The notes: generated by a model not told the origin, from the sequence alone. Positions 47,619-57,744 are shown, numbered from the stretch's first letter. The stretch is DNA of 64,000 bases from Thiobacillus denitrificans DSM 12475 (GCF_000376425.1 NZ_AQWL01000006.1:23045-87044), one strand, 5' to 3'. Made by a program: numbers and translations.

Positions 47619-48998
47619 ATGGATCAATCCGCACGTTATGCCGACCTCTCCCTGAAAGAGGAAGATCTGATCAAGGGTGGCAAGCACATCCTCGTCGCCT
47701 ACAAGATGAAGCCCAAGGCCGGCCACGGCTACCTCGAAGCCGCCGCGCACTTTGCCGCCGAGTCCTCCACCGGCACCAACGTCGAAGTGTCGACCACCGA
47801 TGAATTCACCAAGGGCGTCGACGCGCTGGTGTACTACATCGACGAAGCCACCGAAGACATGCGGATTGCGTATCCGCTCGACCTGTTCGACCGCAACGTC
47901 ACCGACGGCCGCATGATGATCGTCTCCTTCCTGACGCTGGTGATCGGCAACAACCAGGGCATGGGCGACATCGAACATGCCAAGATCCACGATTTCTACG
48001 TGCCCGAGCGCGCCATCCAGCTGTTCGACGGCCCCGCCAAGGATATTTCCGACCTGTGGCGCATCCTCGGTCGCCCGGTCCAGAACGGCGGCTACATCGC
48101 CGGCACCATCATCAAGCCGAAGCTGGGCCTGCGCCCCGAGCCCTTCGCCCATGCGGCCTACCAGTTCTGGCTGGGCGGCGACTTCATCAAGAACGACGAA
48201 CCCCAGGGCAACCAGGTGTTCTCGCCGCTGAAGAAAACCATTCCGCTGGTGTATGACGCGATGAAGCGCGCCCAGGACGAAACCGGCCAGCCCAAGCTGT
48301 TCTCGATGAACATCACCGCCGACGATCATTTCGAAATGTGTGCCCGCGCCGATTTCGCGCTGGAAACCTTCGGCCCCGACGCCGACAAGCTGGCCTTCCT
48401 GGTCGACGGTTTCGTCGGCGGCCCCGGCATGATCACCACTGCCCGCCGTCAGTATCCCGGCCAGTATCTGCACTACCACCGCGCCGGCCACGGCATGATC
48501 ACCTCGCCGTCCGCCAAGCGCGGCTACACCGCGTTCGTGCTGGCCAAGATCTCGCGTCTGCAGGGCGCGTCGGGCATCCACGTCGGCACCATGGGCTACG
48601 GCAAGATGGAAGGCGACAACACCGACAAGCTGATCGCCTACATGATCGAGCGCGACGAGTGCCAGGGCCCGGTCTATTTCCAGAAGTGGTACGGCATGAA
48701 GCCCACCACCCCGATCATTTCCGGCGGCATGAACGCGCTGCGTCTGCCCGGCTTCTTCGAGAACCTGGGCCACGGCAACGTCATCAACACCTCCGGCGGC
48801 GGTTCCTACGGCCACATCGACAGCCCGGCCGCCGGCGCGATCTCGCTGCGCCAGTCGTACGAATGCTGGAAGGCCGGCGCCGACCCGATCGAGTTCGCCA
48901 AGAGCCACAAGGAATTCGCCCGCGCCTTCGAGTCCTTCCCGGGCGACGCCGACAAGCTGTTCCCGGGCTGGCGCGAGAAGCTGGGCGTGCACAAATAA
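47619..48998 (+). CDS. cbbM: Form II ribulose-bisphosphate carboxylase
   Basis: This 459-residue CbbM dimer subunit fixes CO2 in the Calvin cycle. The catalytic lysine loop is [15 protein letters not shown]. The carbamylated lysine lies in [14 protein letters not shown], the metal-binding DE pair in the same block, the loop-6 lysine in GYGKMEGDN, and phosphate binding in [15 protein letters not shown]. Form II sequences lack small subunits and none is present. I chose the ATG at 47619 ([18 protein letters not shown]), preceded by CGCAGGAGTC. It is followed by a strong terminator, then cbbQ and cbbO activase genes. Confidence 0.99.
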   Translation: MDQSARYADLSLKEEDLIKGGKHILVAYKMKPKAGHGYLEAAAHFAAESSTGTNVEVSTTDEFTKGVDALVYYIDEATEDMRIAYPLDLFDRNVTDGRMMIVSFLTLVIGNNQGMGDIEHAKIHDFYVPERAIQLFDGPAKDISDLWRILGRPVQNGGYIAGTIIKPKLGLRPEPFAHAAYQFWLGGDFIKNDEPQGNQVFSPLKKTIPLVYDAMKRAQDETGQPKLFSMNITADDHFEMCARADFALETFGPDADKLAFLVDGFVGGPGMITTARRQYPGQYLHYHRAGHGMITSPSAKRGYTAFVLAKISRLQGASGIHVGTMGYGKMEGDNTDKLIAYMIERDECQGPVYFQKWYGMKPTTPIISGGMNALRLPGFFENLGHGNVINTSGGGSYGHIDSPAAGAISLRQSYECWKAGADPIEFAKSHKEFARAFESFPGDADKLFPGWREKLGVHK

Positions 48999-49078
48999 GC
49001 ATGCGGGGATGAATCCTCATCCCTGCGGGTTGGGTTCGAAGCGGTCTCCTAGCCGTCGAGAACCGTTCCCGCGCTACA

Positions 49079-49107
49079 CGCCCCCGGCTTTCCGGGGGCG
49101 TTTTTTT
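49079..49107 (+). terminator. Intrinsic terminator after cbbM
   Basis: A 9-bp stem, CGCCCCCGG with its complement, surrounds CTTT and is followed by seven T residues. It ends 21 bases before cbbQ. It should lower cbbQO expression relative to cbbM, matching the need for few activase copies per RuBisCO. Confidence 0.88.
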
Positions 49108-49128
49108 CTTCCATCGCGAGGAATAAAG

Positions 49129-49935
49129 ATGACGAACAAGGATCAGTACAAGGTCGAGCAGGAACCCTTCTACCAGCAGCAGAAGAACGAAGTCACGCTG
49201 TACGAGGCCGCCTATCGCAACCGTCTGCCGGTGATGGTGAAAGGGCCAACCGGATGTGGTAAATCGCGCTTTGTCGAATACATGGCGTGGAAGCTCGGCA
49301 AGCCGCTGATCACCGTGGCCTGCAACGAGGATATGACCGCGTCCGATCTGGTCGGCCGATACCTGCTGGAAGCCAACGGCACCCGCTGGCTCGACGGCCC
49401 GCTCACCACCGCCGCGCGCATCGGCGCCATCTGCTACCTGGATGAGATCGTCGAGGCGCGCCAGGACACCACCGTGGTGATCCACCCGCTCACCGACCAT
49501 CGCCGCACCCTGCCGCTCGACAAGAAGGGCGAGCTGATCCACGCGCATCCCGACTTCCAGCTGGTGATCTCCTACAACCCCGGCTACCAGACGTTGATGA
49601 AGGATCTCAAGCAGTCGACCAAGCAGCGCTTCACCGCGTTCGACTTCGACTACCCCAACGCCGCGCTGGAAGCGCAGATCGTGGCGAAGGAGACCGGCAT
49701 GGACGAAGCGGCCGCCGCGAAGCTGGTGAAGATCGGTGGCGTGGCGCGCAACCTGAAAGGGCACGGCCTCGACGAGGGTATCTCGACGCGCCTGCTGGTG
49801 TATGCCGCGACCCTGATCAAGGACGGCGTGGCGCCAACGGACGCCTGCCGCATGGCGCTGGTGCGGCCGATCACCGACGACACCGACATCCGCGACACGC
49901 TCGATCACGCCATCGACGCGACGTTTGCAGCCTGA
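49129..49935 (+). CDS. cbbQ: RuBisCO activase AAA+ subunit CbbQ
   Basis: This 268-residue MoxR-group AAA+ ATPase has Walker [12 protein letters not shown], Walker B region [23 protein letters not shown], and sensor/arginine-finger blocks ([25 protein letters not shown]). With CbbO it removes inhibitory sugar phosphates from form II RuBisCO by ATP-driven remodelling. The ATG at 49129 follows GAGGAATAAAG; upstream in-frame codons lie inside the terminator and were discarded. The same family includes NorQ, but the RuBisCO context settles the name. Confidence 0.96.
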   Translation: MTNKDQYKVEQEPFYQQQKNEVTLYEAAYRNRLPVMVKGPTGCGKSRFVEYMAWKLGKPLITVACNEDMTASDLVGRYLLEANGTRWLDGPLTTAARIGAICYLDEIVEARQDTTVVIHPLTDHRRTLPLDKKGELIHAHPDFQLVISYNPGYQTLMKDLKQSTKQRFTAFDFDYPNAALEAQIVAKETGMDEAAAAKLVKIGGVARNLKGHGLDEGISTRLLVYAATLIKDGVAPTDACRMALVRPITDDTDIRDTLDHAIDATFAA

Positions 49936-50003
49936 GCGGGGATCGAGCCAGAGGGAGATGACGTTTTTCTTCGCGTCCCTGCGCGCACTTCGCGGATAAA
50001 CAC

Positions 50004-52265
50004 ATGACCGAAACCGCCTACCAGCATCCCCTCATGGCTGCCTACTGGAAGCAGCTCGACACCCGCTTTCCGCAGGTGGAGGAGGTCTTCGACGACGTCA
50101 TGGCGGAAGCGCTGACGGTGCTGACGCGCGAAGGCATCGACGCCTGCCTCGAAGCCGGCCGTGTCATCGGCAAACTGGGGCGCGGCGTCGAGCCGATATT
50201 GGCGTTCCTGGAAGCGTGGCCGTCCACTGCCAGCGCCACGGGCGAATCGGCCTTGCCGGCGGTGATGGCGCTGATCCAGCGCTTGCAGAAGTCGCCCAAC
50301 GGCCGCGCCATCACGCCTTTCCTGCAGACGCTGGCGTCGGTTGCCAAACGCCTGCAGTCGCAGGAACTGCTGCAGCACTACCTCGACATCGCGCTGGACC
50401 TCAAGACGCGCACCACCGGCTCCATCCACGGCCACCACACCACCTTTCCCAGCCCGGGCCTGCCAGAATTCTTCACCCAGGCGCCGCACCTGCTCAGCCA
50501 GCTCACGCTCGCCGGCCTGAAGAACTGGGTCGAATACGGCATCCGCAACTACCGCACGCATCCCGAGCGGCAGAAGGACTACTTCAGCCTGCAATCGGCC
50601 GACAGCCGCGCCGTGCTGCAGCGCGAGCGCCACGGCACCTTGCTGGTCGACGTCGAGCGCAGGCTCGATCTGTACCTGCGCGGCCTGTGGCGGGACGGCG
50701 ACCACCTGGTGCCGTATTCCACCGCGTTCGACGAAATCCGCAAACCCATTCCCTACTACGACAAGCTCGGCATTCGCCTGCCCGACGTGTACGACGATGC
50801 CGGCGAGATCACGGGTCTCGATCGCTACCGTGCCGCGCTTGCCCACATCGTCGGCCACCGCCGCTGGTCCGAGGCGCAGGTTGCCGACAACTGGAGCCCG
50901 TTCCAGCGCATGGCGGTGGAGTTCTTCGAGGACTGCCGCGTCGAGACGCTCTTGATCCGCGAATACCCCGGCCTGCGCCGCCTGTTCCTCGCGCTGCATC
51001 CGCGGCCTTCAGAGACCGCCTGCGATCCCGAGACCACTTCCTGCCTGCGTCACCGCATGGCGATGCTGTCGCGCGCGCTGCTCGGCCCCGATCACGGCTA
51101 CGTCGATGCCGACCTCAACGATTACGTTAAGCGTTTCCACGCGATCATGGATGACCGCGCATCCAGTACCAAGGACATCGCCGCGCTGGCGCTAAGTTAT
51201 GTCGCAAAAACCCGCCGCCAGAGCGACCAGTTCGCCCGGGTTCACTTCGCCGACACTGTGGTCGACTACCGCGACGACAACCGCCAGCTGTGGAAATTCA
51301 TCGAGGCGGGCGACGAAGAAGAGGCCTTCGACGAGAAGCGCAAGATCGAGCCGGGCGAGGAAATCCACGGCCTGCCGCCGCGCCATTACCCGGAATGGGA
51401 TTACAGCAGCCAGACCTACCGTCCGGACTGGGCCAGCGTCTACGAGGCGCTGCATCCCGGCGGCGACCCGGCCGATATCGACCGCCTGCTCGCCAAGCAC
51501 GGCGTGCTCGCCAAGCGGCTGAAGAAGATGCTCGACCTCCTGAAGCCGCAAGACAAGGTGCGTATCCGCTATCAGGAGGAAGGCAGCGAGCTCGACCTTG
51601 ACGTCGCCATCCGTTCGCTGATCGATTTCAAGGGCGGTGCCATCCCCGACCCGCGCATCAACATGAGCCACCGCACCGACGGCCGCGACATCGCCGTGAT
51701 GCTGCTGCTCGACCTGTCGGAATCGCTCAACGAGAAGGCGGCGGGCAGTGATCAGACCATCCTCGAACTCTCCCAGGAGGCGGTCTCGCTCTTGGCCTGG
51801 GCGATCGAGAAGCTGGGCGATTCGTTCGCCATCGCCGGCTTCCATTCCAATACCCGCCACGACGTGCGTTATCTGCACATCAAGGGCTATGGCGAGCACT
51901 TCAACGACGAGGTCAAGGCACGCTTGGCCGCGATGGAGGCGGGCTACTCCACCCGCATGGGCGCGGCGATGCGCCACGCCGCGCACACCCTCGGCGCGCG
52001 TCCGGCCGACAAGAAACTGATGCTCATCCTCACCGACGGCATGCCGTCCGACGTCGATGTCCACGACGAACGCCTGCTGATCGAAGACGCGCGGCAAGCG
52101 GTGAAGGAACTCGACCGGGACAATATTTTCACCTACTGCATCAGCCTCGACCCCAGGGCCGACGAATACGTCAGCGACATCTTCGGCCGTCAGGTCACCG
52201 TCATCGACCGCATCGAGCGCCTGCCGGAAAAGCTGCCAGAACTCTTTATGGCGTTAACGAAGTAG
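50004..52265 (+). CDS. cbbO: RuBisCO activase adaptor CbbO (VWA domain)
   Basis: This 753-residue partner of CbbQ has a long helical N-terminal region of about 500 residues. A C-terminal von Willebrand factor A domain starts near IAVMLLLDLSESLNEKA, which contains the metal-ion-dependent adhesion motif DxSxS. LMLILTDGMPSDVDVHDERL then supplies the TDG element. The VWA domain contacts RuBisCO while the N-terminal part binds the CbbQ hexamer. It follows cbbQ after 68 bases. The related NorD is similar, but no nor genes are present. Confidence 0.95.
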   Translation: MTETAYQHPLMAAYWKQLDTRFPQVEEVFDDVMAEALTVLTREGIDACLEAGRVIGKLGRGVEPILAFLEAWPSTASATGESALPAVMALIQRLQKSPNGRAITPFLQTLASVAKRLQSQELLQHYLDIALDLKTRTTGSIHGHHTTFPSPGLPEFFTQAPHLLSQLTLAGLKNWVEYGIRNYRTHPERQKDYFSLQSADSRAVLQRERHGTLLVDVERRLDLYLRGLWRDGDHLVPYSTAFDEIRKPIPYYDKLGIRLPDVYDDAGEITGLDRYRAALAHIVGHRRWSEAQVADNWSPFQRMAVEFFEDCRVETLLIREYPGLRRLFLALHPRPSETACDPETTSCLRHRMAMLSRALLGPDHGYVDADLNDYVKRFHAIMDDRASSTKDIAALALSYVAKTRRQSDQFARVHFADTVVDYRDDNRQLWKFIEAGDEEEAFDEKRKIEPGEEIHGLPPRHYPEWDYSSQTYRPDWASVYEALHPGGDPADIDRLLAKHGVLAKRLKKMLDLLKPQDKVRIRYQEEGSELDLDVAIRSLIDFKGGAIPDPRINMSHRTDGRDIAVMLLLDLSESLNEKAAGSDQTILELSQEAVSLLAWAIEKLGDSFAIAGFHSNTRHDVRYLHIKGYGEHFNDEVKARLAAMEAGYSTRMGAAMRHAAHTLGARPADKKLMLILTDGMPSDVDVHDERLLIEDARQAVKELDRDNIFTYCISLDPRADEYVSDIFGRQVTVIDRIERLPEKLPELFMALTK

Positions 52266-52276
52266 ACGCCAAGTCG

Positions 52277-52295
52277 CGTAGCGACCGCCGCTACG
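52277..52295 (+). terminator. Weak hairpin after cbbO
   Basis: A 7-bp stem, CGTAGCG-ACCGC-CGCTACG, begins 12 bases after the cbbO stop. The nearest T-run (ATTTTT) is about 15 bases further on, so termination would be weak. From here to 52608 I see no gene; TTTTGCGCAAAA near 52452 is a short palindrome. Confidence 0.35.
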
Positions 52296-52608
52296 ACACG
52301 TCGCCCGTATTTTTCAGGGCACTGCGGGTGAGTGTCACGAAGAGGGGGCGTCCGGCACAGGCCAAGCTGGCCGAGAGCAGGCCATGCGCGCATGCTTTTT
52401 TGCCGCGGGCGAGGCCCGGATTGCCTCGCGGGGATATTTCGGTTAGAATCCTTTTGCGCAAAACAATATTGCGTGCTTGTTGTGCCGGTTCGCCTGTAGG
52501 CAGCGGCCGACACCATTAAAACCATAATTGCCCAGCGCCTTCCGCGCCTGTGATTTTTTCCATCCGCCATTCCCGGCGATGACGCCTTCTCAAGGAGGTG
52601 TCGCCCGC

Positions 52609-52686
52609 ATGCCCGGCTATCCCTCGATACCCGGGTCCGGTCTTCCAACGAGCGCGCGACCCTCGCCGCCCCGACCTTGGAGATGA
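52609..52686 (+). CDS. 25-residue proline-rich leader ORF coupled to gpsA-like gene
   Basis: An ATG ten bases after a near-perfect Shine-Dalgarno (AAGGAGG) opens a 25-codon frame, MPGYPSIPGSGLPTSARPSP..., ending PRPWR. Its TGA overlaps the ATG of the dehydrogenase gene in ATGA. The dehydrogenase itself has no usable ribosome site. Translation of this small ORF would therefore deliver ribosomes to the next start, and a PSPPRP stretch could slow them. It is too short to judge conservation from one sequence. Confidence 0.45.
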   Translation: MPGYPSIPGSGLPTSARPSPPRPWR

Positions 52687-53873
52687 CATTGTTCGACATG
52701 ACTGAAGGTTTCCATCCGAATCCGCCTGCCCCTGCGCCGCACGGGCATCCACCCCTTGCCAGCGCAGCGGTGCTGGGCGCCGGTGCCTGGGGCACTGCCC
52801 TGGCCAGTGCGCTGCAGCGCGGCGGCGTGCCGACCTGGCTGTGGGCGCGGCGTCCGGAGGTCGCGGAAGCGATCCGCAGCCGCAACCATCATCCGCACTG
52901 CCTGGCCGGGATCGCCCTGCCGTCCGGACTCGGCGCCACCGCCGACATGGCGCACGCCCTGCACGGAGCGAAGCTGGCCATCCTCGCCGTGCCTTCGGCC
53001 GCCACGCGGGATATCGCCCGCCAGGCAGCGCGGATGATGGCTCCGGGCACGCTGGTGCTGACCGCCAGCAAGGGCATCGAACAGGGCAGCGGGGCGCTGA
53101 TGACTCGGGTGCTGGACGAGGAACTGGACAAGTCCGTGATGACCGGGTCGATCAGCGGGCCGAGCTTTGCCGACGAAGTGGCATGCGGCAAGTCCACGCT
53201 GCTGACCCTTGCCATGCCGGCGCTGGAACGCTTTCATCCATGCTACAGGGACGCGCGCAGGCTCGTCGACAGCCTGCAGCAACAGCTTGCCTACGCAGGC
53301 GTGACGCTGGAACTGACCCGTGATGTCGTGGGGGCACAGGTGGGCGGCGCGTTGAAGAACATGATCGCCATCGCCTGCGGCATGGCCACCGCGCAGGGCA
53401 TGGGCGAAAACGCGCGTGCCGGCATCATCACGCGCGGCCTCGATGACATGCGCCGCCTCACCCTGGCCATGGGCGGCAGCATGGAAACCCTGTTCGGCTG
53501 CAGCGGTGTCGGCGATCTGTTTCTCACCGCGGCGTCCGAGCATTCGCGCAATACCCGGCTGGGCATGCGGCTCGGGCGGCCGGGCACCGTGGCCGCAGTC
53601 GACGAACTCGCAGAAGGTGCGGTCAGCGCACTGTCGGTCGAGATCCTCGAGCGCAAGTACGGACAGCGCCTCAATGTGGCCGCCGCCGTACGCGACGTGC
53701 TACAGCACCAGGCCACACCGGAACAGGCGCTGCACCGCCTGTTGCACGAAAGCGCGCCGGGCATGGCAGCGTCCGCGGTGCGGCCGCCGCGGCCTGCCGC
53801 CGTGCGGCCCCGCATCGGCCACGACAGCGACGCGCATCCGGCAGCGCAGCCCTGGAGCCTGAGCTATGCGTAA
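52683..53873 (+). CDS. GpsA-like NAD(P)-dependent glycerol-3-phosphate dehydrogenase
   Basis: This 396-residue protein resembles GpsA, making sn-glycerol-3-phosphate from DHAP. AAVLGAGAWGTALASALQRGG is the dinucleotide motif. VTASKGIEQGSGALM, GSISGPSFADEVACGKSTLLTLA, and GGALKNMIAIACGMA, with the catalytic lysine, follow. GLDDMRRLTLAMGGSMETLFGCSGVGDLFLT and the arginine-containing NTRLGMRLG complete the domain. It has about 25 extra N-terminal and 50 extra C-terminal residues beyond the usual 330. The start at 52683 is favoured by overlap with the upstream small ORF; 52698 is possible. It probably feeds the glucosylglycerol synthase rather than general lipid synthesis. Confidence 0.88.
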   Translation: MTLFDMTEGFHPNPPAPAPHGHPPLASAAVLGAGAWGTALASALQRGGVPTWLWARRPEVAEAIRSRNHHPHCLAGIALPSGLGATADMAHALHGAKLAILAVPSAATRDIARQAARMMAPGTLVLTASKGIEQGSGALMTRVLDEELDKSVMTGSISGPSFADEVACGKSTLLTLAMPALERFHPCYRDARRLVDSLQQQLAYAGVTLELTRDVVGAQVGGALKNMIAIACGMATAQGMGENARAGIITRGLDDMRRLTLAMGGSMETLFGCSGVGDLFLTAASEHSRNTRLGMRLGRPGTVAAVDELAEGAVSALSVEILERKYGQRLNVAAAVRDVLQHQATPEQALHRLLHESAPGMAASAVRPPRPAAVRPRIGHDSDAHPAAQPWSLSYA

Positions 53874-54657
53874 GGCGGCCGGCAACACGCCGCAGACCAT
53901 CCTCGCCACCGACCTCGACGGCACCTTTCTGGGCGGCAGCAGTGAAGAACGCGCCACGCTGTACGACTGGATCGCGCAGCGCCGCGACGAAATCGTGCTC
54001 ATTTTTGTCAGCGGACGCGGCATCGATTTCATGCGCGGCCTGGCCAAGGAGCTGCCGGTGCAGCCCGACCACATGGTCGGCGATGTCGGCACCAGCGTCG
54101 CGTGCGGCCCGTGGTACTCGCCCCTGCCGCATCTCGAGCAGTGGCTGGACGCCTGCTGGCCGGCCGATGCATCGGACCGCATCGAGCAGGCCATGCAGCA
54201 GCACCCGGGGCTGAGCGAGCAGCCCATCGTCGGTGGCCGGCGCCGGTCCTACTACTTCAAGGACCCTGCCCATGCGCTGGCTGCGCGACAAGACCTCCAG
54301 CAACTGGGTTTCGACGCCCTGATCTCGGACAACCTGTATTTCGACGTGCTGCCGCGCGGCGTGCAGAAAGGCCCCACCCTGCTGCGCATCCTGCAGGCGC
54401 TCGACCTGCCCGCGCACCGCACCCTGGTCGCCGGCGACACGCTCAACGACCTGTCCATGTTCGACACCGGTCTGGCCGGCGTCGCCGTGGGCAACCGCGA
54501 AGCCGCGCTCGACGCGGCCATCCGGCAACACTGCAACGTGTACCGCAGCCCGCATCCGGGCGCGGCCGGCGTGCTCGACGCGCTGCAACGTTTTCACCGA
54601 ACGGAGGACTCCCATGGCTTCATCACTGGTCATCGTCTATCACCGGCAGCCTTATGA
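53866..54657 (+). CDS. HAD-family sugar phosphatase, probable glucosylglycerol-phosphate phosphatase
   Basis: This 263-residue HAD-IIB/sucrose-phosphatase-like protein has motif I ATDLDGTFLGG with the nucleophile aspartate, motif II IFVSGRG, and motif IV VAGDTLNDLSMFDTGLAGVAVGN. The cap region includes GGRRRSYYFKD. It overlaps the dehydrogenase by eight bases and the synthase by 44 bases. In some bacteria a HAD phosphatase is fused to the N terminus of glucosylglycerol-phosphate synthase; here the same two parts are separate but overlapping. Substrate is inferred from that context. Confidence 0.82.
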   Translation: MRKAAGNTPQTILATDLDGTFLGGSSEERATLYDWIAQRRDEIVLIFVSGRGIDFMRGLAKELPVQPDHMVGDVGTSVACGPWYSPLPHLEQWLDACWPADASDRIEQAMQQHPGLSEQPIVGGRRRSYYFKDPAHALAARQDLQQLGFDALISDNLYFDVLPRGVQKGPTLLRILQALDLPAHRTLVAGDTLNDLSMFDTGLAGVAVGNREAALDAAIRQHCNVYRSPHPGAAGVLDALQRFHRTEDSHGFITGHRLSPAAL

Positions 54658-56119
54658 GGAACATGTCGTCGACGGCAAAACCGTTCTAAGGGAAAACGCC
54701 AGCCCCAACGGCATCGTGCCCGCGCTCAAAGGCTTCATCGGACAGACCGAGCGCGCCAGCTGGGTTGCCTGGAAAAAGGCGCCTGCCGGCAAGCCGCTCA
54801 AATTCGAACGCCGCATCACCGTGGAAGACAGCTACGGCAGCTACGAAGTGGTGCGGCTGCCGCTTACCAGCGAGCAGATCGGCCAGTTCTACCACGTCAC
54901 CTCGAAAGAGGCGCTGTGGCCTATCCTCAACAGCTTCCCCTCGCTGTATTCCACCGAAAACTGCGACTGGGCCACCTTTCGCGAAGTCAACCGCCTGTTC
55001 GCCGAAGCGGCCTGCGAAGAAGCCGCGCCCGGCGCCGTGGTGTGGGTGCACGACTACAACCTGTGGCTGGTGCCGAAATTCGTTCGCGAAATGCGGCCCG
55101 ACGTGCGCATCGCCTTCTTCCACCACACGCCGTTCCCGCCGGCGGATGTCTTCAACATCCTTCCGTGGCGCGACGAAATCATCGACAGCCTGCTGGCCTG
55201 CGACGTGGTGGGCTTCCACATCCCGCGCTATGCGCGCAATTTCGTCGCCACCGTGCAGTCATTGCGTCCGGTCGACGACGTGGTCGAGCGCGAGGTGCCC
55301 GACGAACTGCGCGCCACCGGCACCGCGCTGTCCGAGCCCGTCACCCCGGTGTCGATCAAGTGCGGGGGACGCCAGATCCAGATCGACGCCTTCCCCATCG
55401 GCACCCACGCCCAGATGATCCGCAGCACCGTGCAGCAGGCCGACAAGGTAGCGCAGGTCGCGCAGATCCGACGCGACATCCCACAGGAAAAGATCATCGT
55501 CTCGATCGGCCGCGTCGACTACGCCAAGGGCACGCGTGAGATGCTGCTGGCCTATGAGCGCCTGCTGCAGCGGCGCCCAGAACTGCACGGTAAGGTCAAG
55601 CTGCTGGTCACCGCGGTGGCGGCGGCCGACGGCATGCGCGCCTACAAGAAAGCGCAGCAGTCCATCGAGCAACTGGTGGGACGCATCAACGGCCACATCG
55701 GCACCCTGTCCTGGCAACCGATTCTCTTGTCGACCACGCCGATGCCGTTCGCCGACACGCTGTGCCACTACCGCGCTGCCGACATCTGCTGGATTACTCC
55801 GCTGCGCGATGGATTGAATCTCGTTGCCAAGGAATTCATCGCTGCCCACGTCAACGAAAGCGGCGTGCTGGTGCTGTCTGAATTCGCCGGTGCCGCGGTC
55901 GAGCTGCAGGACGCCGTGTTGGTCAACCCCTACAGCCTCACCCAGATGGACGCGGCCATCGACCGCGCGCTCGACATGCCGCGCGAGGAGCAGCGCGCAC
56001 GTATGCAGCGCATGGATGCGCTGATCGACCGCTACGACATCGACCACTGGACCCACCACGTGCTGGAGGTTTTCGCGCAGCTGCGCGCGCAGCCCGTCGA
56101 AAACCGGCAAGCGGCCTGA
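54614..56119 (+). CDS. ggpS: Glucosylglycerol-phosphate synthase (GT20)
   Basis: This 501-residue glycosyltransferase of the trehalose-6-phosphate synthase superfamily joins ADP-glucose and glycerol-3-phosphate. The N terminus [24 protein letters not shown] and the blocks [51 protein letters not shown], and [18 protein letters not shown] resemble GgpS of cyanobacteria and marine proteobacteria more than OtsA. The ATG follows ACGGAGGACTCCC. Neighbouring G3P dehydrogenase, phosphatase and glucosylglycerol-type phosphorylase genes agree with the osmolyte pathway. Confidence 0.88.
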   Translation: MASSLVIVYHRQPYEEHVVDGKTVLRENASPNGIVPALKGFIGQTERASWVAWKKAPAGKPLKFERRITVEDSYGSYEVVRLPLTSEQIGQFYHVTSKEALWPILNSFPSLYSTENCDWATFREVNRLFAEAACEEAAPGAVVWVHDYNLWLVPKFVREMRPDVRIAFFHHTPFPPADVFNILPWRDEIIDSLLACDVVGFHIPRYARNFVATVQSLRPVDDVVEREVPDELRATGTALSEPVTPVSIKCGGRQIQIDAFPIGTHAQMIRSTVQQADKVAQVAQIRRDIPQEKIIVSIGRVDYAKGTREMLLAYERLLQRRPELHGKVKLLVTAVAAADGMRAYKKAQQSIEQLVGRINGHIGTLSWQPILLSTTPMPFADTLCHYRAADICWITPLRDGLNLVAKEFIAAHVNESGVLVLSEFAGAAVELQDAVLVNPYSLTQMDAAIDRALDMPREEQRARMQRMDALIDRYDIDHWTHHVLEVFAQLRAQPVENRQAA

Positions 56120-56229
56120 CGCTTTGCCGCCAGGGTACCGACCCCATTCGTTTTTTCCGATTTGCAGCCATGCCTGCGCCCGCCGGACGACCGGCGGGCC
56201 GGCACCGGCATGACCTATGAGGACATCCC

Positions 56230-57672
56230 ATGACCCTGCGCAACCAGGTCCAGCTGATCGCCTACCCCGACCGGATGGGCGCCAACCTGGCCGAGCTGTA
56301 CGACATCGTCGACACGCATTTTTCGCAAGCCATCGGCGGTATCCACATCCTGCCGCCGTACCCGTCGAACGCCGACGGTGGCTTCTCACCGCTGACCCAC
56401 AAGGAAATCGATCCGAAATACGGTAGCTGGGCCGACGTCGAAAGAATTGCGGCGCGTTTCGATCTCTGCCTCGATATTACCCTCAACCACATTTCGGATG
56501 AATCCGAGGAGTTCAAGGATTTCATCGCTCGCGGCTACGATTCCGAATACGCCGACCTCTTCGTGCACGTCGACCAGCTCGGCCCGATTTCGCCTGACGA
56601 TCTGGCGCGCATCCACATCCGCAAGGAAAAGGAGCCCTTCCGCGAGGTGATCTTCGCCGACGGCAGCGGCGGCCGCGTCTGGTGCACCTTCACCGAGCAC
56701 CAGATCGACCTCAACTACAATTCGCCCAAGACTTATGCGCTGATGGAGGACACCATCAGGTTCCTCACCGCGCGCGGCGTCAGGCTGTTCCGCCTGGACG
56801 CCTTCGGCTACACCACCAAGAAGATCGGCACCAGCTGTTTCCTCGTCGAGCCGGACGTCTACGACATCCTCAAGTGGATCGACGGCGTCGCCCGCGAGCA
56901 CGGCGCGGAGACGCTGCCCGAGGTGCACGACCACGCCAGCTTCCAGTACGCCATCGCGCTGCACGGCATGCGTCCCTATGGCTTCGCGCTGGCGCCGCTG
57001 CTGCTGTATTCGCTGTTCGATGCAAATAGCGTGTATCTCAAGCAGTGGCTGCGCATGTGCCCGCGCAACCAGATCACCGTGCTCGATACCCACGACGGCA
57101 TCTGCATCCCCGACGTCGAGGGCGTGCTGCCGAAGGACAAGATCCAGGCGGTGATAGACAACGTCAGCCAGCGTTCGGCCGACCCCATCCTGCGTCGCTC
57201 CGCCGCCAACGTGCACAGTGTCGGCGCGATCTACCAGCTCACCTGCACCTATTACGATGCGCTGAAGCGCAACGACGATGCCTACATCGCCGCGCGTGCG
57301 ATCCAGTTCTTCGCACCCGGCATTCCGCAGGTCTACTATGTCGGCCTGCTCGCCGGCAGCAACGACCTTGAACTGATGGAGGCCACCGGCGAGCTGCGCG
57401 ACATCAACCGCCACCGCTACAGCGCGGACGAGGTCGCCGAGGCGGTGAAGCAGGCATTGGTCAAACGTCTGCTCAAGCTGATGGAATTCCGCAGCAGTTA
57501 TCCTGCGTTCGACGGCGTGTTCCACCTGATGTATTCGAACGAAAGCAGCGTTGCCATGTGCTGGCGCCACGGCGAACTGCGCTGCGAACTCTTCGTCGAC
57601 CTCAACTTCAAGAAGGCGACGATCAGCTATGTGGACGTGAAGTCCAGGCGCTGGCTGAGCATGCGCTGCTGA
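56230..57672 (+). CDS. GH13_18 phosphorylase, probable glucosylglycerol phosphorylase
   Basis: This 480-residue alpha-retaining glycoside phosphorylase is of the sucrose phosphorylase subfamily. QLIAYPDRMGANLAELYDIV opens it, with HILPPYPSNADGGFSPL. The nucleophile aspartate is in RLFRLDAFGY, the acid/base glutamate in LPEVHDH, and the transition-state aspartate in LDTHDGI. Subfamily members act on sucrose, sucrose-6'-phosphate, glucosylglycerate or glucosylglycerol. Location 110 bases after ggpS favours glucosylglycerol turnover, releasing glucose-1-phosphate and glycerol. The preceding gap contains a 9-bp GC hairpin near 56177-56198. Confidence 0.85.
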   Translation: MTLRNQVQLIAYPDRMGANLAELYDIVDTHFSQAIGGIHILPPYPSNADGGFSPLTHKEIDPKYGSWADVERIAARFDLCLDITLNHISDESEEFKDFIARGYDSEYADLFVHVDQLGPISPDDLARIHIRKEKEPFREVIFADGSGGRVWCTFTEHQIDLNYNSPKTYALMEDTIRFLTARGVRLFRLDAFGYTTKKIGTSCFLVEPDVYDILKWIDGVAREHGAETLPEVHDHASFQYAIALHGMRPYGFALAPLLLYSLFDANSVYLKQWLRMCPRNQITVLDTHDGICIPDVEGVLPKDKIQAVIDNVSQRSADPILRRSAANVHSVGAIYQLTCTYYDALKRNDDAYIAARAIQFFAPGIPQVYYVGLLAGSNDLELMEATGELRDINRHRYSADEVAEAVKQALVKRLLKLMEFRSSYPAFDGVFHLMYSNESSVAMCWRHGELRCELFVDLNFKKATISYVDVKSRRWLSMRC

Positions 57673-57744
57673 CCCGCCCGTGCTGCACGATGCACGATGG
57701 GCGTGCTAGGTTGATACGTCCAGGAGCGTGAAAGGAACACGTCC

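Noticed and set aside
49027-49070. GGTTCGAA sequence resembling a tRNA T-loop after cbbM
   Set aside because: No acceptor stem, anticodon arm or D-arm can be drawn around it.
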